DNA from: Amaranthus tricolor
Taxonomy: Eukaryota > Streptophyta > Magnoliopsida > Caryophyllales > Amaranthaceae
Direction: 5' to 3'
Length of the DNA: 64,000 nucleotides
Assembly (NCBI RefSeq): GCF_026212465.1
Contig: NC_080047.1
Span: 40,722,422-40,786,421 of the forward strand
The position numbers and the translations under genes are program-made. Position 1 is the stretch's first letter, and each line of letters opens with the position of its first letter. Of this stretch, positions 10,459 through 19,131 are shown piece by piece. The notes under the pieces are model-generated. The model was not told the DNA's origin. It searched no databases and saw nothing but the letters and a program-made list of their open reading frames with translations.

Positions 10459-10855
10459 TGATGCAAATGCATCAGGGAACAATGGCCATGACAATGCTGA
10501 TCAGGAACAGGACAGTGATCCCAACTTGTCTTCTACGCCAAATACTCATGAAGACCAAGGGTCAAGCGTTGACACCTCTCATAAATCAGGCATAGACCTA
10601 AGAACACGCATTGGGGCTGAGGAAACTCAAAGCCTTGCAGAAACTAGCATTCTGAGCTTAAGGGACACAACAGACAGCAGCAAAGGAACAACAGGAGAAT
10701 CTGACGAACAGCAGACCTTGCTGACCATCCTGTGCACAGACCGGGAACATCTGGACCAGGAGGAAGACAGGAACGTCATCTCTCTACATGGACCAAGCCA
10801 TAGAGGGCCTAGAGTCTTACTAACAATCCACCAGGAAGCTGGTAATACGCGTTGA
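10199..10855 (+). other. Terminal integrase frame running into the 3' LTR
   Basis: The frame that carries the integrase C-terminal domain stays open through the polypurine tract and for about 396 bp of the 3' LTR, to a stop at 10853-10855. The extension is acidic and polar, rich in Asp, Glu, Ser and Thr, and shows no chromodomain-like aromatic cage. In the 5' LTR the matching frame has lost one base near 5153. Overlap of integrase coding with the 3' LTR is known for CRM-type elements; whether this tail is real protein here is inference. Confidence 0.6.
10446..10457 (+). other. Polypurine tract of the gypsy element
   Basis: AAGAAGGAGGGG lies one base before the 3' LTR start, the expected position for second-strand priming. 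Confidence 0.85.
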
Positions 10856-11415
10856 AGGAGGCCTGGCCAGCAGACGAAGAAAATCAGAAAATTGGCTAAG
10901 TGTTTGCCTTCTGTTCATATTTCTGTTTTGTTAGTTTTCCACGTGTATTAGGCAAGTTAATTGTAACGGCTAGTTTTAGATACCAAACTCTATAAATACA
11001 TAGGCTCTCATGTAATAGACACGTTTTCATTTGATCAATCAATATTCTGAGGTATTTTTCAGAGAAGTTTCATTTTCTGTTTTGTGAAGTTTTTGTGCAA
11101 ACTTCATCAAGTTGTGAGACAACTTGGCCGGAGAGTTTGAAGAGTTACGTAGAAACTTGGATTCTCAACGGAACCTTGCTATCAAGGCTTCAATATCCTT
11201 GCATTGTAATAGTCATAGGATCGTTATCTCAAACAGGCAAAGGGCAACAATCACCCTCGTCAGAAAATCAAGAAGGTCTTTCTTTGGCTGTTGTGAGTGT
11301 CTGTGCATTTGTTTGTGAAGTAATTCGGGTTTCTGAATGCACCATTGATTAAGGTTGATTAACAACGAGAATCAGTGCATAACAAAGGCCATAATCAGCC
11401 CTTTGTTTTGCATCA
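10459..11415 (+). repeat. 3' LTR of the gypsy element (957 bp)
   Basis: A direct copy of the 5' LTR without the nested solo LTR. It starts TGATGCAAATGCATCA and ends TTTTGCATCA. A TATAAATA promoter motif lies near 10991. The first 396 bp overlap the open terminal integrase frame. The flanking ATAAC at 11416-11420 is the target duplication. Confidence 0.95.
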
Positions 11416-11420
11416 ATAAC

Positions 11421-12643
11421 TCGTCTATGCTCACATGCAGTGCTCGGTATGCTAGTCAAATTTTCCACAGTATTTAGTGAAACATGATATAGCACATCTC
11501 CCTCATCATTTTTTTTTGGATTACAAGGTAGGCTAAGACAAGAAAAGGGTTAGATAAAAATTGATCCCGGGACTTTTTCCTAAAAAAATGATACTTGCTC
11601 TCCAACTACGATAAGACCTAATTCTCATCCCTCGCATAGCTGCTTTGTGCACTCTTACTTGAGACTGAGAGTGCATCTCTAATCCTCTTGCAAATGCAGA
11701 CTGTTAAGGTGAGTTTAGGATTTTTGTATTCTATAATTATTTGTGACAGTATTTTGCATTACTTTGTACACTTACCAACTAAAGGTAGTGCATTTCATTT
11801 GAAATCAGTGTTAAATGGGTGATGTTGTGTACTTTTCATATAACTCTTCATGATATTCTGATTGTGCAAAGATTACGCAAGAATTGTTCAAGTCTAAAAC
11901 ATATACTTTTAACTGTCATTTTGTGCTATTCTAATGTGTTCATGTACCACTTCCGTTCTATATACTTGCACCATTTCGACTAATAATTGATTAATAGCGA
12001 AATATCATTTTTGTCTAAAATAATGACAAAAGTGTAGGTATACATTAGAAATAACGTAGGGATAAATAGAATCAAATCACTCAGAGTTAATCTAAAGTCG
12101 GATTTTTAAATATTGAGATTTTTTGAATTAAATCACCCGGCGTTAGAATTTTTAAAAGTAATTTTCCTTTTAATTTATAATGATAACTCGTAAAAATTAA
12201 ACTTTGCAGCTATCATTGATAAATGATTTAAATTTTACGACTATAATTTATAAATAATTCTTATTAATATAATACTACTGTGTGGAAACCACTATGTTAT
12301 TATACCGTTTCAAATTGCATTGTCGGTCAATAGATATAGCCATTTAAACTGCTCCATGTTTGTCTTGGCCTGCAAGGTTTTAATAATACTCCATTTATAT
12401 ATGAAAAATAAATAAAAGTTTGTTATAATACATATGACAACAATAATGTCAAAGTTTTAATCCAAAAAGATTAGGATCGGTTATCATATGATAAATAACA
12501 CAAGAAAATAGGGGCAACCCATAGGTTAGAAATGCTTCTAAGAGCCTTTGCCTATGACTTACAACACCAAAAACAAGATTCACTCTTAAATCATAGTCAT
12601 AAATTGATCAAAACAACAACAAATTAAAACATAAATTAAAGTG

Positions 12644-12646
<3 letters not shown>
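11421..12646. other. Gene-free stretch; nothing recognised
   Basis: AT-rich sequence between the gypsy element and the PR-1 gene. No coding frame, RNA gene or clear repeat ends were recognised. It would include any downstream flank of the PR-1 gene. Confidence 0.5.

Positions 12647-12712
<66 letters not shown>
12647..12712. repeat. (AT)n microsatellite
   Basis: About 66 bases of uninterrupted alternating A and T, roughly 190 bp past the PR-1 stop codon. Confidence 0.95.
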
Positions 12713-12714
<2 letters not shown>

Positions 12715-12896
12715 CTCATTCTAGGATAACACTCCTTCTATCCCTTTAAATTTGCACTTTAAAACTCAAATACGTGAGAACTTTTTGAATTTTAGGGTGC
12801 AAACTCGGAGAAACAGATAACGTATTTGATATTTCTTGATGTATTTCGAAATAGGAATTATAGCATCTATCGATCTGCAGAAAAAACGAGGTTAGA

Positions 12897-13604
12897 TTAG
12901 TAAGGGGGAGTGCCAATGTAGTTGCCTGGTGGGTCGTAGTTGCAAGTAACAAAAACACCACCATCACTGCACTTAACCCTAGCACAACCGAGTCGTTGCG
13001 ATTGCCTCCAAACAATTTGAGTATAATGACCACAATCTTGACCACCAACACATGAGTTAGAACCATAATCATAGTACTTGCGTTCATCTATCCAAGTTTG
13101 TAAGGCAAATGCAGCTGAATAATCCCCACTTCCCCAAAAAATATTTTCTCCATATTGATCATTATTGGAGTGCACTAAACGACAATCATTAATACGTTGG
13201 TTTGCCCATGATTGTGCGAACGCCGCCACTCTGTCGTCCCAACTGAGTGGGCCTACGCCCACAGCTGCCCTAGCCGCATTGTGGAGTTGCAAATACACAG
13301 CTTTTTCTGCGTCACTTGCACCACCACCACCACCACCGTACGATGGAATGTAAGTTGGTGGGGGTTGAGAGTAGGTGGGTTGTTGGGTTTGGGTATAGTA
13401 GGGTTCTTGGGTTTGGGTATAGGTATAGTAGGGTTCTTGGGTTTGGGTATAGTATGGTTGGTAAACTTGGACAGGGTAATCATTCGAGTATGATGGAATT
13501 ACCGGGTTGTATGTTCGATACGACGATGCATGGGCAAGACCTAAGGCAAAGGCGACGACAAGGAGACCAGAAAATGTGATTGTTTGGGCCAAATTATGGG
13601 CCAT
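12897..13604 (-). CDS. PR-1-type CAP domain secreted protein with Tyr/Pro-rich linker
   Basis: A single-exon gene of 235 residues. Residues 1-26 ([26 protein letters not shown]) form a signal peptide, so the product should be secreted. Residues 27-90 are an unusual linker rich in Tyr, Gln, Thr and Pro with a repeated QTQEPYYT unit, followed by a glycine run. The CAP domain (about 97-235) has the family marks: [37 protein letters not shown] and [11 protein letters not shown], with six cysteines for three disulfides. PR-1 proteins bind sterols and are induced in defence. The last 11 residues fit the CAPE peptide pattern. A TATA motif lies about 70 bp upstream. PR-1 proteins are usually about 160-170 residues; the linker accounts for the extra length and makes this an extensin-like variant. 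Confidence 0.92.
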   Translation of the reverse strand: MAHNLAQTITFSGLLVVAFALGLAHASSYRTYNPVIPSYSNDYPVQVYQPYYTQTQEPYYTYTQTQEPYYTQTQQPTYSQPPPTYIPSYGGGGGGASDAEKAVYLQLHNAARAAVGVGPLSWDDRVAAFAQSWANQRINDCRLVHSNNDQYGENIFWGSGDYSAAFALQTWIDERKYYDYGSNSCVGGQDCGHYTQIVWRQSQRLGCARVKCSDGGVFVTCNYDPPGNYIGTPPY

Positions 13605-13670
13605 TGTGAAAATATGAAGATCTCTTTTTTGATTTTTTTTTTTTATGGTGTTGGTTGGTGAAATAGGGGA

Positions 13671-13677
13671 TTTATAG
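13671..13677 (-). promoter_or_regulatory. TATA box of the PR-1-type gene
   Basis: On the minus strand the sequence reads CTATAAATCCCC about 67-75 bp upstream of the start codon, a normal spacing for a plant TATA box with a short leader. Confidence 0.65.
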
Positions 13678-13934
13678 TATAGGCTAGGAAGGAAAGTTTG
13701 AAGAGTTATGTGTTATTTGGGGTTTAGTTTGTGAGAAGCATGTTCGATAGTGAAAAGCACGTATATTTGGTTCTTTGTGGGAAAATTTGGATTTGGCTAG
13801 TTCAATTTATAATAGCTTGTTAAACATAATATTAATAAAATGGTTGAAATGGAATATCAAATATGATATATGTAAGATTCAAATTTTCTCAAAAGTCAAC
13901 TTTATATTTATGTAATTGCACTATCACAAATTCT

Positions 13935-14165
13935 TATAACAGATGATTTTTGTGAGAGACCATCTCTAATTGGGTCGACTTATCATATATTTTTTAAAAT
14001 ATTATAAGTAGGCATTAAGAATGATGTAAGTAGACATTTAAGATATTGAAAGTAGACATTAAGAATACGGTAAGTAAGCATTAAGTATAATATAAATAGG
14101 CATTAAGAATACGGTAAGTAGAAATTGCTCTTTAATGGGTTAGGTTTGAGATACGTCTCTCAAGA
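13935..14165. repeat. Imperfect tandem repeat between degenerate inverted ends (MITE-like)
   Basis: Four to five diverged copies of a roughly 28-bp unit (GTAGGCATTAAGAATA...) lie between TGTGAGAGACCATCTCT and AGATACGTCTCTCAAGAG, which are imperfect inverted repeats of a GAGAC(N)GTCTC type. No coding frame. It probably is a small non-autonomous element with internal tandem growth. Confidence 0.5.
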
Positions 14166-14353
14166 GCCTAGCGGTTGCACTATTGTGTTGATTGAGAATC
14201 ATGGGTAGAATTAACTAAATTAGGTTTTCTTTCAAGTTGACATTTTTTTTTTTTTGATTGACTGTCAAGTTGATTATTATTAAGTAATTGTTTAGAGTAA
14301 AGACTTTGATTTAGTTTAGACCTTGGTTCTTTCAATATTATGATATCTTTTCA

Positions 14354-14355
<2 letters not shown>

Positions 14356-14389
<34 letters not shown>
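14356..14389. repeat. Poly(A) tract of 34 bases
   Basis: A homopolymer of A preceded by TTTTCAAT. It may mark the 3' end of an old retroposed sequence on the plus strand, but nothing recognisable precedes it. Confidence 0.8.
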
Positions 14390-14391
<2 letters not shown>

Positions 14392-15828
14392 ATTGCGTAG
14401 AGAGTATACCTTGCGACAAAATGTAAATAAAAGGATGAGTTTGGTAGTATAGAGAAGTGTTGTAGTTCGATTAAAAAAAAAAGCTTCCAAAGGAAATTAA
14501 CACGAATGTTTTTTAATGTATGATAGGCTGAAAGGAGTGAGTTAGCGAAGGGAATACTGAAAATCGAACCTGAAATCTTGCATAAAAAAATAGTACATAT
14601 CAACTAAGACGAGATTTAATTTTCAAAATGGTGTAAATGAAAAAAATAGCTCATAAATTTTCTGAGATGATGACTTCGTAAATTTTATGTAAAATTCATT
14701 GTATTTCTCAAGTAGATGATTAATCATCCGTGTTAATATTCATAGGCTTGTGTGGTGATAGTATTGGTAAAATATAATACTCACTTCAATTCAGCATTAA
14801 CGTTTATTTACTTTATGCACTTTATCCAATGCACTTATTTAATCCTTAATATCTTTAATTGTGCATTATTAAAAATTATGGAAAGTTGATATGAATAATT
14901 CTTGCATTGAGACGAATCAAATAAGATCTCACATGACTATGTTTTTAACTTGTAGATTAATAATAAAATACAAATTAAGAATAAAAGATGAATAGTGTCC
15001 AAAAAGCAAATATAATGTTAATGCTGAATTGGAGGGAGTATTATACAATGCGTAATTATATGTTTTGTGTATGTTACATATGAATATAAATAAAAATTAA
15101 TTATAAATAAACAAACGAGCTTTTGACCGACAACTATACAATACAAGCAGATAGAATTTAAAATCTCCATTTTCTTAACTTCTCACTAATTAGTTAGTTT
15201 TATTGGGAGTTGCATTTGTAACAACTCGATTTACTGTTGACTGAGTAAACAGGATTATCACGGGACTCACTTCCTAAGAAACTTCAATTTTAATTCCAAA
15301 ACTTGTGCAAACGAGTCTTTAATTCTAAAACATAGCTAAATCAGCTAATTCTTAATCCAAACTTCTATCTAAATCATAAAGTAATCATAAAAATCTCTAT
15401 AAAAGTCCAACATAACCAATACAGTCTAGACTAATATACAATCACCAAAGTCTAATACAAAACTACAAAATTCTAACGTGCTCAGCTCAATATAACATCC
15501 TTCGAACTCTAATCAACTCCACTAATCCATCGTTCCCGACCGGTTCCGATCTATAAAAAAACTAAAAGTTGAAAACAACAGAGGGTCAGATTAAACTGAA
15601 TGAGAAGTAACAATCCAAAATAACAAAACACAGTAATTTCCAAAAAAAAGGTTTAAAAACAACATCAGTAACCTAGATCTATGTGCGCACAATGAATCTA
15701 GTTTGAGAGGTGCCCCAAAGCTCTAAGGCTATGTCGCTCTCGGGTGAAGCTAGTCAATATCTAAATGACAACTCACCTCAAAATAGGGAGTAGGGAATAA
15801 TGTTCCTCAACTCCGTCAATGACCAGCT
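14390..15828. other. Gene-free AT-rich stretch
   Basis: No gene recognised. From about 15218 the sequence becomes less AT-rich (TGTAACAACTCGATTTACTG) and looks like part of a dispersed repeat, but no LTR pair, ends or coding frames were found. Confidence 0.4.
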
Positions 15829-16563
15829 ACTAGTGTAAAATACCTTTTTTGGCGTCTATTCTAAAGAGTTTATTGCATCGGTTGTTGACCGATGCAATTA
15901 AAGTGCCTAAAGGCGTTGCAACGAGTGTTGTGTCAAATTTGAAATAAAAGGTCATCAGAAAACAATTTTTTTTGTATTGGCACTTTTAGGAACCGACGCA
16001 AGTAGTCTTTTTTTATTCTTATATTTATAAATATCTTCATTATTTAAAAAAATTTATACACAATCCAAACAATACTCCACAATTAGCATACATGATCTAA
16101 TATTGTACTTGTGATTGTGTCATTATTATCCTTTTGTAAGTTGCCTAATAGAATATACTATTTTCTTAGATGAAAAGAAATAAGGTTACTTTAAAACCAT
16201 ATTTATGTTTTAATTAGAAGGAGAAGGATATAGATTAAGACTAACCCTAGTTCTCTTCAAATGGTAGAGTTTTATTCAAATATGTGTTTAAAGGATTATG
16301 CTTTAGTCTTGATAAAAATTACAATGGAAAATGTGTTTAGGGGATGGAGACTAATTTTAGGAGAAAATAAAGGCTAAGCAATGTAGGGTTTTTGATGAGG
16401 ATTTAGCATACATAATGGCGTAGAGTATGATTATAGCCTTTGCTCCTCAAGGATACATCACTATGATGATTATTCCATAATCAATCTAAGTCACCACTAC
16501 TTAGGTACTTCTCCTCTTACTGTTAAACTTAATTATTTAGCTTATTTAAATTATAACTAAGTA

Positions 16564-16566
<3 letters not shown>
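15829..16566. other. Possible end of a DNA transposon, otherwise gene-free
   Basis: It starts with CTACTAGTGTAAAATACC, then contains a short inverted pair GCATCGGTTG/GACCGATGC near 15876-15895 and TTGGCGTC/GACGC-like segments up to about 16010. This resembles the subterminal region of a DNA transposon and may be the 3' flank of the Mutator-like transposase remnant to the right. The matching opposite end was not found. Confidence 0.35.

Positions 16567-16653
<87 letters not shown>
16567..16653. repeat. (AT)n microsatellite
   Basis: About 87 bases of alternating A and T, the longest such run in the window, just downstream of the Mutator-like coding remnant. Confidence 0.95.
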
Positions 16654-16657
<4 letters not shown>

Positions 16658-16679
16658 CCAAATACACAAAATCCTAACG

Positions 16680-18200
16680 CTAATGCTCATCACCCTCATT
16701 TACTCTATCCAACTGAGTTGGTCTCCTACGCCTCCTACGGTAGTAAGAGGCGTTCGTGTATCGCTCTGGTAGAGGAGGGGACTGGTACTATGATGGCTGG
16801 GATGGCCCAGCCTGCGAGGTTCCCGCAACGTCAACAGGGTATGAAAGGTCCATCTCCTCCAAATGATAGTCATAAGCAGGAGATGAGAAGTGCGCATCGG
16901 CAGAAGCCGGTGATGCCTCCGCAGCGACTTCCAGTATGAAATGCTGAAACTGCGTGTCGATGAGCATGCCTTGCGCAATCTCCCTCACCGGCTCCTCGTG
17001 GCTATACCGCATCACGGTTGTCGCACCTTGGGCCTGCAATTTCCATATATGGACAACAAGGCTTGTTGTTGCTTAGCACACCACACTCGCTTATAATTCA
17101 CTTCTACACCAAAACGATCTTTAACCATCCGCCGTACGACAGATACCTTAATGGATGGGTCTTTAGCAGCACAATTTCTAATGACATTGTTAATGACAAA
17201 AGATGTCAAGTGAATGTAGCCGAGACAGTGTCACTACCCAAAACACAAGACCCATGCTTACCCTTATACGTAACAATACGCCATGAAGATAAATATGAAT
17301 CGAACGTAGCCCTAAGTCTCCACGAACAGCCTGGCTTTCATTTCAAAGTAAGGACAGTTTGGTTTGAGGTCTCCATTCTATATTTCACATTTCTACGAAT
17401 ATGATACACTCTGATAGCTTCCAACAACGCTTCCTTACTATCAAACATCATACCCTTCTCCAACTCCCCTTCTTCGGTGTAAATGGTATTACAAGCCCAA
17501 GACCTCTAGGAGTTGTCCTCCTCATACTCGTCTAGAGGTGGACATAGGGCATAAGGTGTAGGAGGAATAATGATTGTATGAATGTTGCCTAGAGTCAAGG
17601 ATCGTCAATGAGCTCGTTACTCTCATTTCCATCATCCCAAGGTCCCATCTCATCACTTTCTCCTAAGTTAACCATTGGATCAATTGGAACTTGATTCGAA
17701 GGGGGTTGAGAAAGAGTACAAGATGCGGAAAGAACGAAAGGACTTAGAGTTTCCTGAGTTGATGTAGACATAGGGGTAGTAGTAGGATTAGAAGCAACTA
17801 CATTTTCTAAGGGTACTTCTTCTACGTATAACTCCAAAGAGGGAATTTGGGTGGACTTTGAATGCTGCCACATAGCATCTATAGCCTCATCATCCTCAAC
17901 AGGAAAGGCTAGCAATTCTCCACTCATGTTATATTTAAAGCTTATATTTAGGGTACTTCTGGTGGGCTCCAATCCAATCTTAGAACATATAAAACGTTTA
18001 AACTGATTCAAATCCATGTTCGAGTTGCATGCAAACAACCTACGTCTTCCCCCAGCATAATGAACTTTGCCACTACTTTCTCGAATACAACCATTCCAAA
18101 AACATACTATAGTGACGCGAAATGATGCCATTTCTACATGAATACAAACAAAATCAACATCATCGTCAACTTCATGCCCATACAAGTACATTATATTCAT
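16680..18200 (-). pseudogene. Mutator-like (MULE) transposase, core deleted
   Basis: The minus strand encodes the front of a MuDR-type transposase. An open N-terminal frame (17595-18200, 201 residues) contains a PB1-like region (MASFRVTIVCFWNGCIRESS, LFACNSNMDLNQFKRFICSK) and an acidic linker. Across stops it continues with EEGELEKGMMFDSKEALLEA and the DNA-binding domain PGCSWRLRATFDSYLSSWRI...KHGSC. A fragment at 17012-17209 follows (AAKDPSIKVSVVRRMVKDRF). Then the sequence jumps to a tail, MQAQGATTVMRYSHEEPVRE...YYRRRRRRPTQLDRVNEGDE, ending at 16680 with one internal TAG. The catalytic DDE core and zinc knuckle, normally several hundred residues between these parts, are missing. The element is an internally deleted, dead MULE; transposition could only be driven by another copy. 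Confidence 0.8.
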
Positions 18201-18780
18201 TTTATTTTTTTGGTCTATAAATTGATAAAGTCCATAATGTAAATAAGTTCAAACATATATAGTGCACTTAAAATTCAAATAATAAATCAATTAATAAGTT
18301 CTTAAATGATATTTCTAATAACAACATCAAAATTTCTAATAGTATATAATGTACATTAAATTCAACTAATTCAATATGCTCATCAACAACAATACTTCAA
18401 AAAACATCATAAATCTATGAAAACAATTAAACATTACCTTGAACAGTTATGGATGATTAAGAAGAGTGTTGATTTTAGAACTAATAACCTACATTTGAGA
18501 AAATAACCAAACTTCATCAAAATCCTAAAAAACGATATATATACTTAAAAAAACGCATAAAAGTTTACCTTTGTGCAAGTTAGAGTATCCCAGACTAAAT
18601 TTGAAGTGCTAAATTGAAATAGAAATGCAAGAATTGATGGATTGAAGCTAGTCTAATAGTGATTTTGTAAGGGAAATGTCGAATAGTATAAGATAGGGTT
18701 TTGAAATTGGGAACGAAGGGAGCTGCTGCGTATTTTTGGTGCATTCTGTTGCGAACAGGGTCAAACAAAAGTCAACATCT
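18201..18780. other. 5' flank of the MULE remnant; no gene
   Basis: AT-rich leader region upstream (on the minus strand) of the transposase remnant. No coding frame or clear promoter element is seen. The TTGCGAACAGGGTCAAA segment at about 18750 recurs inverted near 18818, pointing to transposon subterminal sequence. Confidence 0.4.
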
Positions 18781-18787
18781 CTTCGAA

Positions 18788-18841
18788 GTTAGTAACTGCG
18801 AACAACTAGTTTTCTTTTTTGACCTGTTCACAGTTACTAAC
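18788..18841. repeat. Inverted repeat (17-bp arms)
   Basis: GTTAGTAACTGCGAACA at 18788-18804 pairs with TGTTCACAGTTACTAAC at 18825-18841, with one mismatch. The GAACAGGGTCAAA/TTTGACCTGTTC pair overlaps the same region. It may be the terminal or subterminal end of the MULE remnant, lying about 290 bp from the CTF7 start codon. Confidence 0.75.
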
Positions 18842-19023
18842 CGCGAACAGTAATCACAGGTTTAGACATTACACGCTTATTTTTGGAAATAAGTTGAAAT
18901 TTATCTTATTTCGTGCATTTTGTTGATAATTTATCTTATTCATTTCAATTTTTCTATGGTCAAAGAAGAGAAAATGAACGAAAATTTTGGGTGCAACTGA
19001 AAAAATAAATCCAAAATTAGTGT

Positions 19024-19031
19024 TTTGGCGC
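19024..19031 (+). promoter_or_regulatory. E2F-type binding site upstream of CTF7
   Basis: TTTGGCGC matches the plant E2F consensus TTTSSCGC exactly and lies about 100 bp before the CTF7 start codon. E2F-DP factors drive S-phase genes, which fits a replication-coupled cohesion factor. Binding itself is inferred. Confidence 0.6.
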
Positions 19032-19131
19032 GGAACTTAAAACTTGGAATACCCTAATAAACGAAAATGGAGCAAAAAGAAACACATTTTCAGATTAACT
19101 TGAAGTTGCTATTTTCCAATTGATTCAAAAG

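Larger units (their letters stand above)
4585..11415 (+). mobile_element. Decayed Ty3/gypsy LTR retrotransposon
   Basis: Direct LTRs lie at 4585-5950 (lengthened by a nested insertion) and 10459-11415. Each starts TGATGC and ends GCATCA. The element is flanked by the 5-bp target duplication ATAAC at 4580-4584 and 11416-11420. A tRNA-iMet primer-binding site follows the 5' LTR and a polypurine tract precedes the 3' LTR. The internal order gag, protease, reverse transcriptase, RNase H, integrase is that of Ty3/gypsy. The polyprotein is interrupted by at least three stops or frameshifts before the integrase end, so the element is not autonomous. No chromodomain was seen after the integrase; instead the last frame enters the 3' LTR, a trait reported for CRM-type chromoviruses, so that lineage is possible but unproven. 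Confidence 0.95.

Noticed and set aside
12746..13087. Minus-strand 113-codon ORF overlapping the end of the PR-1 gene
   Set aside because: An out-of-phase shadow with no domain; it overlaps the CAP core.
13165..13579. Several plus-strand ORFs opposite the PR-1 gene, some Gly/His/Val repetitive
   Set aside because: They are the antisense reading of the Tyr/Pro-rich linker and CAP domain; the minus-strand frame has a signal peptide and full domain.
15829..15860. CACTA-transposon end (CTACTAGTGTAAAAT)
   Set aside because: It does not start exactly with CACTA and no inverted partner was found; the nearby coding remnant is Mutator-like.
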